Below are positions 16,262 through 25,033 of a DNA stretch of 64,000 nt, piece after piece. The notes under the pieces were generated by a model. The model searched no databases. It saw only the letters and a list, made by a program, of their open reading frames with translations, and was not told the origin of the DNA. This DNA is from CAIKMD01 sp963729935 (GTDB lineage Bacteria > Pseudomonadota > Alphaproteobacteria > ATCC43930 > CGMCC-115725): positions 620,001-684,000 of the forward strand of contig CAVSPW010000005.1 of NCBI GenBank assembly GCA_963729935.1, given 5' to 3'. The translations under genes were made by a program, and so were the position numbers. The stretch's first letter is position 1. Every line of letters starts with the position of its first letter.

Positions 16262-17506
16262 GTGACCGAGGCCAAATCCTTCTCCGCGTTGCGCGATCGC
16301 GGCTTTCGCGACTATTTCATCTATTCCGCGCTGGCGATGATGGCCGACAGCATCGAGCACGTCATCAGCTATTGGATGATATTCCAGAAATTCCATTCGC
16401 CCGCCCTGGGCGGCTTCGCAGTTCTGTCCCATTGGCTTCCGACATTGCTCTTCGGCGTCTTCGCCGGCGCGCTGGCCGACCGCTACGATTCGCGGCGCCT
16501 CATTCAGATCGGCATGGTGCTCTTCATGTCGTGCTCGCTCACCTGGGGCGTGCTTTTCATCACCGGCTGGATCCAGGCTTGGCATGCCGTCGTCATCTTG
16601 ACGATCCACGGCATTGCGAGCGTGTTCTGGGGAACACCGGGGCAGGTGCTGCTGCACGACATCGTCGGGCGCGAGCAATTGCCGAGCGCCGTGCGCTTGA
16701 ACGCCACCTCGCGCTATCTCGGCTTGCTCGCGGGACCGGCCGTGGGCGGTGCGATCCTTCTCGCCCTGGGCCCGGCCTATGGCATCTTTCTCAACATGGT
16801 CTTCTATGCGCCGCTGATCCTCTGGCTGTGGAAGGCGCCCTACGGGCCGCGCTTCCAGAAGGACCGGCCGCCGCCGCGTCCGGTGCGCGGCTTCGGCGAC
16901 GTGGTGATGACGATCGAGAGCATCCGCGACAACCGCATCATCACCGCGATGATCATGCTCGCCGGCAGCGCGTCCTTCTTCGTCGCCAACGGTTATCAGG
17001 CGCAGATGCCGGGCTTCGCCGCCGATCTGGGGCATGGCAATGCCGGGCTATATTACAGCGTGCTGTTGAGCGCCGACGCCGCCGGCGCGCTGATCGCGGG
17101 CCTCGTGCTCGAAAGCAGCGGCTGGATGCAGCCGCGCCTGACGACGCCTTTCTATCTCGTGATGATCTGGTGCTGGGCGCTGGGCAGCTTTGCGCTCACC
17201 ACGTCCTACCCCGTGGCGGTCGGGTTGATGTTCATTGCCGGCTTCGTCGAGCTTTCCTTCAATTCGATGAACCAGACGCTCGTGCAGCTGCACGCGCCCG
17301 CGCCGATCCGCGGCCGCGTCTTGGGGCTCTACAGCATGGCGCAGATGGGTCTGCGGAGTTTTGCCGGCATCAGCGTCGGCGTCGTCGGCAGCGCGATCGG
17401 CATTCATCATTCCCTGTTCCTCGCCGTAAGCCTGCTTTTCATCATCACGGTGGCGCTGTTCCTGATGATCCGCCCCGCCGCGGTGCAGGTCGGAAGCGGC
17501 GATTGA
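16262..17506 (+). CDS. MFS transporter (MFS_3/enterobactin-exporter-like)
   Basis: 414 residues with twelve predicted membrane helices, for example ALGGFAVLSHWLPTLLFGVF and VVILTIHGIASVFWGTPGQV. The motif GALADRYDSRRL between helices 2 and 3 is the MFS motif A of the EntS/MFS_3 branch, which mostly exports small molecules. It starts with GTG after AGGAAAG. The C-terminus is LFLMIRPAAVQVGSGD. It is followed 110 bases later by a Rieske oxygenase on the same strand. Export of a toxic aromatic compound or product is a reasonable guess. Confidence 0.88.
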   Translation: MTEAKSFSALRDRGFRDYFIYSALAMMADSIEHVISYWMIFQKFHSPALGGFAVLSHWLPTLLFGVFAGALADRYDSRRLIQIGMVLFMSCSLTWGVLFITGWIQAWHAVVILTIHGIASVFWGTPGQVLLHDIVGREQLPSAVRLNATSRYLGLLAGPAVGGAILLALGPAYGIFLNMVFYAPLILWLWKAPYGPRFQKDRPPPRPVRGFGDVVMTIESIRDNRIITAMIMLAGSASFFVANGYQAQMPGFAADLGHGNAGLYYSVLLSADAAGALIAGLVLESSGWMQPRLTTPFYLVMIWCWALGSFALTTSYPVAVGLMFIAGFVELSFNSMNQTLVQLHAPAPIRGRVLGLYSMAQMGLRSFAGISVGVVGSAIGIHHSLFLAVSLLFIITVALFLMIRPAAVQVGSGD

Positions 17507-17616
17507 GCCTGGGATGGCTCGCCGCCGAGCCGATTGACTCGGCCGCGCGCCGGTAGCATTTTTTCGCATAGATCATCGCTCGATGAAATGCATGCGATGA
17601 CGGCGGGGTGGGAACG

Positions 17617-18858
17617 ATGCTGACGGGCGAAGAAAACGAGTTGCTGACGCGAACGGGACCCGGAACGCCGATGGGAGAGCTCGTTCGGCGTTATTGGATC
17701 CCGGCACTCTTTTCGAGCCAACTCCCCGAATCCGATGGTCCGCCCGTGCGGGTCACCCTGCTGAGCGAAAAGCTGGTGGCCTTCCGTGATACGGCGGGCC
17801 GCGTCGGGCTGCTCGACGAGCGTTGCCCGCACCGCACGGCCTCGCTCTTCTTCGGCCGCAACGAGGAATGCGGCCTGCGCTGCGTCTATCACGGGTGGAA
17901 ATTCGACGTCGAGGGCAATTGCGTCGATCTGCCGAGCGAGCCGCCCGGCAGCAATTTCATGCAGAAGGTGCGTATCAACGCCTATCCCTGTATCGAGCGC
18001 GGCGGCCTCGTCTGGACCTATATGGGTCCGCCGGAAGCGAAGCCGGCCTTTCCGGATCTCGAATGGACCGCGGTTCCGGACACGCAACGCTATGTCACGC
18101 GTCACGTGCAGGAGTGCAATTGGCTCCAGGCGCTCGAAGGCGGCTTCGACACCAGCCACCTCTCCTTCCTCCATCGCGGCGACGAGGCCAATGCCGACGG
18201 GGTGCGCCAAAGCGTGCCGATCCGTTACGAGGTCCTGCCGATGGATTTCGGCTTTGCCGCGGGCACCTGCCGCGAAGGCAAGGACGGCCAGACCAACTGG
18301 ACCTGCAGCATCATGCTGATGCCGTTCCACAAGCTGATCTCGACCTCGCCGATCGGCGCCCATGTCTGGGTTCCGATCGACGACGAGAACACGATGAATT
18401 ACTGCATCGAATATTGGCCCGACCGGCCGCTCTCGGCGGAGGATTTGGCGGATTCGAAAGAATCCTTCTTCATCCACCCGCAGCTTCTTCCCGGGACGGA
18501 CCGGCCGGTCGCCAACAAGGACAACGACTATCTGATCGATCGAAGACTGCAAAAGAGCGGCACGTCCTTTACCGGCATCAAAGGCATCGGCCGGCAGGAT
18601 TGCTCGATCCAGGAAAGCATGGGCCCGATCGCCGACCGCACCATCGAGCATCTGGGCGCAAGCGATTCCGTGATCATCAAGCTCCGCCGTCTGCTGTTGC
18701 AGACGCTTGGCGACTTCCGCAGCGGCAAGAAATTGCCGGGCCTCGACCCCGCCGCTTACCGCGTGCGTTCGGGCCGGTTCACCCTTCCGCCCGGCAAGAG
18801 TTTCGCCGAGGCCGTGGACGAGTATGTCCGTGTGAAAGAACCGGTACCGGCGCAATAG
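17617..18858 (+). CDS. Rieske [2Fe-2S] aromatic ring-hydroxylating oxygenase, alpha subunit
   Basis: 413 residues. Rieske ligands C70 and H72 (CPH) and C89 and H92 (CVYH) are at the same positions as in the protein at 1072-2343. The mononuclear iron motif is NWLQALEGGFDTSHLSFLH (D178, H181, H186). ATG 17617 is preferred to the in-frame GTG at 17608 because it aligns with the paralogue's first residues (MLTGEENELL and MLKHEDNERL). It probably acts on an aromatic carboxylate, with a reductase encoded elsewhere. The molybdoprotein gene begins 20 bases downstream, so the two are probably one operon. Confidence 0.92.
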   Translation: MLTGEENELLTRTGPGTPMGELVRRYWIPALFSSQLPESDGPPVRVTLLSEKLVAFRDTAGRVGLLDERCPHRTASLFFGRNEECGLRCVYHGWKFDVEGNCVDLPSEPPGSNFMQKVRINAYPCIERGGLVWTYMGPPEAKPAFPDLEWTAVPDTQRYVTRHVQECNWLQALEGGFDTSHLSFLHRGDEANADGVRQSVPIRYEVLPMDFGFAAGTCREGKDGQTNWTCSIMLMPFHKLISTSPIGAHVWVPIDDENTMNYCIEYWPDRPLSAEDLADSKESFFIHPQLLPGTDRPVANKDNDYLIDRRLQKSGTSFTGIKGIGRQDCSIQESMGPIADRTIEHLGASDSVIIKLRRLLLQTLGDFRSGKKLPGLDPAAYRVRSGRFTLPPGKSFAEAVDEYVRVKEPVPAQ

Positions 18859-18877
18859 CCGGGCACGGGAGAGCCCC

Positions 18878-21214
18878 ATGAGCGTGCTGATCGGCCAGCC
18901 CGTCCTGCGCAAGGAGGATCGCCGGCTCCTGACCGGCCGAGGCCGGTTCACCGATGATTTGAGCCTTCCGCGCCAGGCTCATGCCGTCATTCTGCGCGCG
19001 CCCCATGCGCATGCCCGCATCCGCGCGGTCGACACGACGCGCGCGACCGCGCTGCCGGGCGTGCTGGCCGTGCTCACCGGCCGCGATTACGTCGCCGACG
19101 GGCTGAAGCCCCTGCCGCACAATCCGAGCGGGGCGGATCATTTCGACATCACCAAGCCCGCTTTCGGGCCCGAATCCATGCCGGGCGGGCCGCCGCCCTT
19201 GCAGCCGCCGCTTGCGATCGATCGCGTCCGCTTCGTCGGCGAAGCGGTCGCGCTGATCGTCGCGACCTCGCTCGAGGCGGCACGCGACGCGGCCGAGCAG
19301 ATTGAAATCGATTACGCGGCGCTCGACGCGGTGACCGAGACGCGCGCAGCACTCGAAAAAGGCGCGCCGTGCCTCTGGGACGAGCGGCCCGATAATCTTC
19401 TCCTTGCCGCCGAGAACGGCGATCGCGCCGCGACCGCGGCGGCCTTTGCGCGCGCGCATCGTATTGTGCGCCTCTCGAGCCTCAATCAGCGCGTCAGCGG
19501 CGCGCCGATGGAGCCGCGCGTCGCCCTCGCCGATTACGATGCGGCGGCGGATCGGTTCACCATCCATGCGGTCAGCCAGGGCGTCCACCGGATCAAATTC
19601 ACCCTAGCCGCGTGCCTCGGCGTCGCGATGGATCGCATTCGCGTCATTACCGGCGATGTCGGCGGCGGTTTCGGCGTGCGCTCCTCCGTCTATCCCGAAT
19701 ACGCGCTGCTGGCCTGGGCATCGCGCAAAATCGGACGGCCCGTGAAATGGAATTCGAGCCGGAGCGAAGCCTTCCTCGCCGATTTCCAGGCGCGCGATGT
19801 CTGGGTCGAAGGCGCGCTCGCGCTCGACCGCGACGGCCGGTTCCTCGCGCTCGAACTCGGCTATACCGGCAATCTCGGCGCCTATCCGGTTTCCTACGCG
19901 GTGCTCAACAACGTCACGCGTATGGCCGCCGGCGTCTACGACATTCCCGCGATCCATGTGAGCGTCAAGGGTGTCGCGACAAACACCGTGCCGATGTCGG
20001 TGTATCGCGGCGCGGGTCGGCCGGAATCGAACTTCATGATGGAAAGGCTGGTCGATCTCGCGGCGCGCGATCTCGGCATCGAGCGCGCCGAGCTGCGCCG
20101 CCGCAACATCATTCCGGCGGCTTCTCTTCCCTATCAATCCCCGCTCGGTCACCGCTATGACAACGGCGCCTTTGCCGAGAACATGGAAGCGGTGCTGCGA
20201 ACTGTCGCGTGGACGGGATTTGGCGCGCGCCGCGATGCCGCGCGCACGCAGGGGCTGCTGCGCGGCATCGGGGTCGCCAATTATCTCGAGACGCCGACCG
20301 GTTTCGTTGATGAAAGGACCGATATCAGCGTCCTGCCCGAAGGCCGCATCGACGCCGCCATCGGCACGCAAGCCTCGGGCCAGGGTCACGAGACGAGCTT
20401 CGCGCAGATCGTCGCCGAGAAGCTCGGCGTCCCGCTCGATGAGGTCGCCATCCTCTTCGGCGATACCGCGGTTTCGGTCTCGGGCGGCGGCACCCATTCC
20501 GACCGCTCGCTGCGCCTCGGCAGCACGATCCTGGTGCAGGCGTCCGAGACCATCATCGAGCGCGGCAGGAAGCTTGCCGCGCACCGCCTCGAAGCCGCCG
20601 AAAGCGATATCGGCTTCGCCGACGGCCGCTTCACCGTCATCGGCACGGATCGCGCGGTCAGCCTCTACGAGACCGCGTCCATCGCGCTCGATCCGGCGAC
20701 GCCCGAAGCACTGCGCGGACCCTTGACCGCGACGGCGATCGTCGACCGGCGGTTGCACGCCTATCCCAACGGCGCCGCCGCCTGCGAGGTCGAGATCGAT
20801 CCCGAGCTCGGCACGGTTCGGATCGTCCGTTATGTCACCGTCGACGATGTCGGGCGCGTGATCAATCCGATGATCGTCGAAGGCCAGATCCATGGCGGCG
20901 CGGCGCAGGGCATCGGCCAGGCGCTGATGGAGCAAATCGTCTTCGACGTAGGCTCCGGCCAGCTCTTGACCGGCTCCTTTCTCGACTATGCCGTGCCGCG
21001 CGCCGACGATCTGCCGTGCTTCGCGGTATCTCAGAACGAGATTCCGGCCTCAAGCAACCCGCTCGGTGTCAAAGGCGCGGGCGAGGCCGGCGTTACGCCC
21101 GCAACATCGGCGGTCGTCAACGCGATCGTCGACGCGCTCAAAGAGTTGGGCGTCCGCCACATCGACATGCCGGCAACGCCCGAGCGCGTCTGGCGCGCCA
21201 TTCGTGGAGTTTAG
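18878..21214 (+). CDS. Xanthine dehydrogenase family molybdopterin-binding (large) subunit, CoxL-like form II
   Basis: 778 residues. The order is an a/b-hammerhead N-terminal domain (GQPVLRKEDRRLLTGRGRFTDD is typical of CO-dehydrogenase-like large chains), then GDVGGGFGVRSSVYPEYAL at the pterin/molybdenum site, VYRGAGRPESNFMMER and the C-terminal GVKGAGEAGVTPATSAVVNAI with the catalytic Glu. VYRGAGR rather than AYXCSFR marks it as not a true CO dehydrogenase; such proteins hydroxylate aldehydes or N-heterocycles. The FAD and 2Fe-2S subunits that normally accompany it are absent from the neighbourhood. It directly follows a Rieske oxygenase. Confidence 0.92.
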   Translation: MSVLIGQPVLRKEDRRLLTGRGRFTDDLSLPRQAHAVILRAPHAHARIRAVDTTRATALPGVLAVLTGRDYVADGLKPLPHNPSGADHFDITKPAFGPESMPGGPPPLQPPLAIDRVRFVGEAVALIVATSLEAARDAAEQIEIDYAALDAVTETRAALEKGAPCLWDERPDNLLLAAENGDRAATAAAFARAHRIVRLSSLNQRVSGAPMEPRVALADYDAAADRFTIHAVSQGVHRIKFTLAACLGVAMDRIRVITGDVGGGFGVRSSVYPEYALLAWASRKIGRPVKWNSSRSEAFLADFQARDVWVEGALALDRDGRFLALELGYTGNLGAYPVSYAVLNNVTRMAAGVYDIPAIHVSVKGVATNTVPMSVYRGAGRPESNFMMERLVDLAARDLGIERAELRRRNIIPAASLPYQSPLGHRYDNGAFAENMEAVLRTVAWTGFGARRDAARTQGLLRGIGVANYLETPTGFVDERTDISVLPEGRIDAAIGTQASGQGHETSFAQIVAEKLGVPLDEVAILFGDTAVSVSGGGTHSDRSLRLGSTILVQASETIIERGRKLAAHRLEAAESDIGFADGRFTVIGTDRAVSLYETASIALDPATPEALRGPLTATAIVDRRLHAYPNGAAACEVEIDPELGTVRIVRYVTVDDVGRVINPMIVEGQIHGGAAQGIGQALMEQIVFDVGSGQLLTGSFLDYAVPRADDLPCFAVSQNEIPASSNPLGVKGAGEAGVTPATSAVVNAIVDALKELGVRHIDMPATPERVWRAIRGV

Positions 21215-21220
21215 CGCAGA

Positions 21221-21910
21221 CTAAAATCCGGCGACGGTGCCCTGGATCAGACCCGCGCCGGCGCCGAACACGGTTCGCAGCACGGCGAACACCAAGTCAA
21301 AGACGCTGCGAACCAGCCCTGGCCGATCAGGCTGCACCGACAATTGCGATTGGGTTCGGTTGATCGCGTCATTCCATGACAAGACGAAGCTGTCGAAATC
21401 ATCCGCCGTGTAGCGCGATCCGTCGACCGCGGCCACCCGCAACCCGGTACCATCGGGAATTATCATGGCGAGAAAAGGCCCGCGCCCGGAGGTCGACCCC
21501 GCGACACCGCGAAGCGACGACATCAGCGCCGCCGCTCGTCCGTAATCGTAGGTGCCGACGAGATAGTCGCAGTCGCGCACGCGTTCCGCCGGCACGTCGG
21601 AAAGTTGGGTCAACCAACGCGTTAGGATCAGGTTCGGCGCGACAACCGATTTTGCCAACTCCTCTTGCGCGGTAGGAAGTTTCATGACGGCGGCACAGAA
21701 GGCGCGGTTTCGCGCCATGTCGTCGGGCTTCAGGATCGCCACGGCCGTCGGCATTGGAGGCAAGTACGTCTTTGGGCCGGCCAGTTGTGTGGCAAAGACT
21801 GCGTTAGCCGGCCGAGAAGCCCCGCGGAGCGCGCTGGGCGGCTGACCGTTATAGGAAGTACACCCGTTGAGCAACGTTAGAAATATCGCGAAAGCCAGAC
21901 GACGCATCAT
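21221..21910 (-). CDS. Putative lipoprotein of unknown function
   Basis: 229 residues. MMRRLAFAIFLTLLNGCTSYNG is a short lipoprotein signal (lipobox LLNGC). I recognise no domain in the body: MARNRAFCAAVMKLPTAQEELAKSVV, a DCDYLVGTYDYGRAAALMSSL segment and a hydrophobic Gly-rich C-terminus (RTVFGAGAGLIQGTVAG). Two adjacent ATGs (21910, 21907) both have AGGAGG-type sites upstream; the first is used here. It ends six bases from the convergent molybdoprotein gene and is divergent from the cysteine hydrolase. It looks periplasmic or membrane-anchored; no role is proposed. Confidence 0.72.
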   Translation of the reverse strand: MMRRLAFAIFLTLLNGCTSYNGQPPSALRGASRPANAVFATQLAGPKTYLPPMPTAVAILKPDDMARNRAFCAAVMKLPTAQEELAKSVVAPNLILTRWLTQLSDVPAERVRDCDYLVGTYDYGRAAALMSSLRGVAGSTSGRGPFLAMIIPDGTGLRVAAVDGSRYTADDFDSFVLSWNDAINRTQSQLSVQPDRPGLVRSVFDLVFAVLRTVFGAGAGLIQGTVAGF

Positions 21911-22009
21911 TCCCTCCTCTCCTCTGCAAACGTCTCGTAACGTGATTCCTTGTCGCTCCGCTGGGCCGAGGCGTATGCTCCGGAAAATGACGGCGGGTCG
22001 GAGGACGAC

Positions 22010-22723
22010 ATGCACAAAATCGATATCCCCCAATATATCATCGATCGCGTCACCAAGGCGCGCGGCAAGCTTCATGCTTTCGATCAATTCCTCGGCCCGG
22101 CGACCGCGCTTGTCGTCGTCGACCTTCAGAACGTCTTCATGCTGCCGCCCTATCCGACCGAGGTGCCGTTGGCGCGCGAAATCGTGCCCAATGTGAACCG
22201 CCTTGCCGCGGCCACGCGCGCTGCCGGCGGCACGGTCGTCTGGGTGCAGATGACGCATCAGGAAGAAGACCAGAAGAACTGGAGCGTCTTTTATGACCAC
22301 GTCTCCAATTCAGCCAATCGCGGCGAAGGCCTTAAGCGGTTGGGACGCGGCACCCACGGGCAGGCGCTCTATGACGGGCTCGACGTGGAGACGATAGACC
22401 TGAAGGTCGAGAAAAACCGCTTCAGCGCCTTCATCCAGGGCTCCTCCGACCTCGACCGGCTCTTGAAGGCGCGCGGCATCGACACGGTCCTTGTGACCGG
22501 CACGGTGACCAACACCTGCTGCGAATCCACCGCGCGCGATGCGATGATGCTCAACTACAAGACCGTGATGGTCTCTGACGCGAATGCCGCGGCGACCGAC
22601 GATGAGCACAACGCGACGCTCGTCAATATGCTGCGCATCTTCGGCGACGTGATGTCGACCGACGAGGTGATCGAGCGGTTGATCGAAGCGGCGCCGGCCG
22701 GGCGCAGCGTGGCGGGGCGTTAG
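22010..22723 (+). CDS. Cysteine hydrolase, isochorismatase-like family
   Basis: 237 residues. The Asp-Lys-Cys triad of the family is present: ALVVVDLQN (D38), LKVEKNRFSAF (K135) and GTVTNTCCESTARD (C170). The family hydrolyses amides or ethers such as nicotinamide, biuret, N-carbamoylsarcosine and isochorismate. The start is at 22010 after GGAGG; an upstream frame to 21950 lacks homology. A hairpin follows 17 bases after the stop. The substrate cannot be chosen from the sequence. An amide of an aromatic or heterocyclic acid would fit the context. Confidence 0.88.
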   Translation: MHKIDIPQYIIDRVTKARGKLHAFDQFLGPATALVVVDLQNVFMLPPYPTEVPLAREIVPNVNRLAAATRAAGGTVVWVQMTHQEEDQKNWSVFYDHVSNSANRGEGLKRLGRGTHGQALYDGLDVETIDLKVEKNRFSAFIQGSSDLDRLLKARGIDTVLVTGTVTNTCCESTARDAMMLNYKTVMVSDANAAATDDEHNATLVNMLRIFGDVMSTDEVIERLIEAAPAGRSVAGR

Positions 22724-22739
22724 CGCCGAGCGATTCCAA

Positions 22740-22762
22740 CGCGAAGCGGTAAGCGCTTCGCG
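22740..22762 (+). terminator. Stem-loop after the cysteine hydrolase gene
   Basis: CGCGAAGCG (22740-22748), loop GTAAG, CGCTTCGCG (22754-22762) form a nine-base-pair GC-rich stem 17 bases past the stop codon. There is no U-tract, so it may be a pause or processing hairpin rather than a classical intrinsic terminator. The rest of the 301-base gap (22724-23024) contains only an 11-base direct repeat ATCGTTCTGCC at 22790 and 22814, period 24, and no gene. Confidence 0.45.
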
Positions 22763-23024
22763 ACCGACGGGTGCGCGAAGCGTGACTCGATCGTTCTGCC
22801 CGATTTTAAGGCAATCGTTCTGCCGGGGCCTGGTTTTGGCTAGGCCTCTTCTTTTATGCGACCCATCATGGCGCCAATTAAACGCGAATTCATGTTGGGA
22901 ACAGGCCAGCGTAACGATATTAGAGCTAGGGTATCAGCGGCATCGTGACCGGCGGCGATGCTGAGATTTGGATGCACCCCGGTGTCTGCCGTTCCGGCCG
23001 TCCCAAAGTACCCTGCGAGGCATT

Positions 23025-24194
23025 GTGGCCAAACCACCTTTGAAAACTCACTTGCGGCTGGAGCGGCCGCCCTTCGCGTGCATTGCCTTGCTGCTTCAGG
23101 GCGGCGGCGCGTTGGGCGCCTATCAAGCCGGGGTTTATCAGGGCCTGGCCGAAGCCAATCTTCATCCCGATTGGATCGCGGGAATCTCGATCGGCGCCAT
23201 CAATGCCGCGATCCTCGCCGGCAACGCGCCCGAAACGCGCGTCGACCGCCTGCGGAGTTTCTGGGAGGGTATCACCGTCGATCCCTGGTATAGCGGCGCC
23301 GACCAGATCGCGCCGCTGATCGCGCAGGGCGACCATGCCCGTCAGCTCCTTAACCAGGCAAGTGCGGCGCGCACCTTGGTCAGCGGCGTGCCGGGCTTCT
23401 TCCAGCCTCGCATGCCAATGACCTGGTTGCAGCCCAAGGGCTCACGCGAGGCGACGAGCTACTATGATACGGGCCAGCTCCGCGCGACGCTGGAGCGGCT
23501 GGTCGATTTCGACCGGATCAACGCGGGCACGCCGCGCTTCAGTGTCGGCGCGGTCAATATCCGCAGCGGCAATTTCGTCTATTTCGACACCACGACCCAT
23601 CGGATCGGGCCGGAGCACATCATGGCGAGCGGCGCTTTGCCGCCCGGATTTCCGCCGGTCGAAATCGAGGGCGAGTTCTATTGGGATGGCGGATTGGTCT
23701 CCAATACGCCGTTGCAATGGGTCCTCGACTGCAGCGCGCGGCAAGACACGCTGGCCTTTCAGATCGATCTCTGGAACGCGCGCGGCGAGGTGCCCGGCAA
23801 CATGTCCGAGGTCATGGTCCGCGAGAAGGAAATTCAGTATTCGAGCCGTACCCGCGCCAACACCGACAATTTCCGGCACGCGCAAAGGATGCGCAACGCG
23901 CTCGCCGACGCGGTCGACAAGCTGCCTCCGGAACTTAGGGCCTTGCCCGAATTCGCGCCCCTGATCGAGCATCAGGACCGCTCCGTCTACAATATCGTTC
24001 ACCTCATCTATCGGGCAAAGCATTACGAGGGGCATGCGAAGGATTACGAGTTCTCGCGCCTCAGCATGGAAGAGCATTGGCGCACCGGTCATCACGACGC
24101 GGTGCGAACCCTGCGCCAGCCGGAAATCTTCGAGCGCCCCCCTCACGAGCAGGGCGTCTTCGTCTTCGATATTCTTCGCGATGGCGGAGACTGA
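23025..24194 (+). CDS. Patatin-like phospholipase with DUF3734 domain
   Basis: 389 residues from the GTG at 23025. The lipase oxyanion hole is LLQGGGALGAYQAG, the nucleophile elbow GISIGAINAA (GxSxG), and the catalytic Asp is in WDGGLVSNT. The C-terminal DUF3734 region includes YNIVHLIYRAKHYEGHAKDYEFSR. It would hydrolyse acyl ester bonds of lipids, or perhaps short polyhydroxybutyrate, in the cytoplasm. The upstream TTG (22968) lacks a good site. The next two genes encode acetoacetate decarboxylase-like and 3-hydroxybutyrate dehydrogenase proteins on the same strand with short gaps, which suggests a polyhydroxybutyrate or ketone-body link. Confidence 0.9.
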   Translation: MAKPPLKTHLRLERPPFACIALLLQGGGALGAYQAGVYQGLAEANLHPDWIAGISIGAINAAILAGNAPETRVDRLRSFWEGITVDPWYSGADQIAPLIAQGDHARQLLNQASAARTLVSGVPGFFQPRMPMTWLQPKGSREATSYYDTGQLRATLERLVDFDRINAGTPRFSVGAVNIRSGNFVYFDTTTHRIGPEHIMASGALPPGFPPVEIEGEFYWDGGLVSNTPLQWVLDCSARQDTLAFQIDLWNARGEVPGNMSEVMVREKEIQYSSRTRANTDNFRHAQRMRNALADAVDKLPPELRALPEFAPLIEHQDRSVYNIVHLIYRAKHYEGHAKDYEFSRLSMEEHWRTGHHDAVRTLRQPEIFERPPHEQGVFVFDILRDGGD

Positions 24195-24260
24195 CGTTTC
24201 GGGCGCCTTCACGCGGTAGCAAGGCCGCCGGTTTGGCAATGACGGACGGAGAGAGAGACG

Positions 24261-24998
24261 ATGAAAGAGCAAGAAGTGCGCGAGCGGGCCTTTGCCATGC
24301 CCTTGACGAGCCCGGCCTATCCGCCGGGGCCTTACCGGTTCATGAATCGGGAATTTCTCATCATCACCTACCGTACCGATCCGGAAAAGCTTCGCGCGGT
24401 CGTGCCCGAGCCGCTGCAGCTCGACGCGCCGCTCGTCCGCTACGAGTTCATTCGCATGCCCGATTCGACCGGCTTCGGCGATTACACCGAGACCGGCCAG
24501 GTGATTCCGGTCACCTTCCAGGGACGCAAAGGCGGCTACACCCATTGCATGTTCCTGAATGACGAACCGCCGATCGCCGGCGGACGCGAGATCTGGGGCT
24601 TCCCCAAGAAACTTGCCAATCCCAGCCTCAAGATCGAGATCGATACGCTCGTCGGCACGTTGGATTACGGCCAGGTGCGGGTGGCGACGGCGACCATGGG
24701 GTACAAGCACCGGGAAGCCGACATGACCGCGGTCAAGGCCGCGCTGGCCGCGCCCAATTTCCTCTTGAAGATCATCCCCCATGTCGATGGCAGTCCACGC
24801 ATCTGCGAACTCGTCGAGTTCCATCTCGAAGACGTCGCGCTGAAGGGCGCCTGGACCGGCCCGGCGGCGCTCGAGCTCCATCCGCATGCCCTGGCGCCCG
24901 TGGCGGAGCTGCCGGTCCTCGAAGTGATCTCGGCCGTCCATATCCTCACGGATTTGACCTTGGGATTGGGCAAGGTCGTGCATGATTATCTCGGCTGA
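24261..24998 (+). CDS. Acetoacetate decarboxylase family protein
   Basis: 245 residues, the usual length. GGREIWGFPKKLANPSLKIE contains the adjacent lysines (K116, K117) corresponding to the Schiff-base pair of clostridial acetoacetate decarboxylase. YEFIRMPDSTGFGDYTETGQVIPV and VHILTDLTLGLGKVVHDYL are typical. True members turn acetoacetate into acetone and CO2; others act on related oxo acids or are aldolase-dehydratases. It is flanked by the patatin and 3-hydroxybutyrate dehydrogenase genes, so acetoacetate is a reasonable substrate. Confidence 0.9.
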   Translation: MKEQEVRERAFAMPLTSPAYPPGPYRFMNREFLIITYRTDPEKLRAVVPEPLQLDAPLVRYEFIRMPDSTGFGDYTETGQVIPVTFQGRKGGYTHCMFLNDEPPIAGGREIWGFPKKLANPSLKIEIDTLVGTLDYGQVRVATATMGYKHREADMTAVKAALAAPNFLLKIIPHVDGSPRICELVEFHLEDVALKGAWTGPAALELHPHALAPVAELPVLEVISAVHILTDLTLGLGKVVHDYLG

Positions 24999-25033
24999 GT
25001 GATCAATCCGGTTTCACATCAAGGAGGAGTGCT

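Noticed and set aside
18878..21214. True carbon monoxide dehydrogenase (CoxL)
   Set aside because: The active-site loop is VYRGAGR instead of AYXCSFR, and CoxM/CoxS partners are absent.
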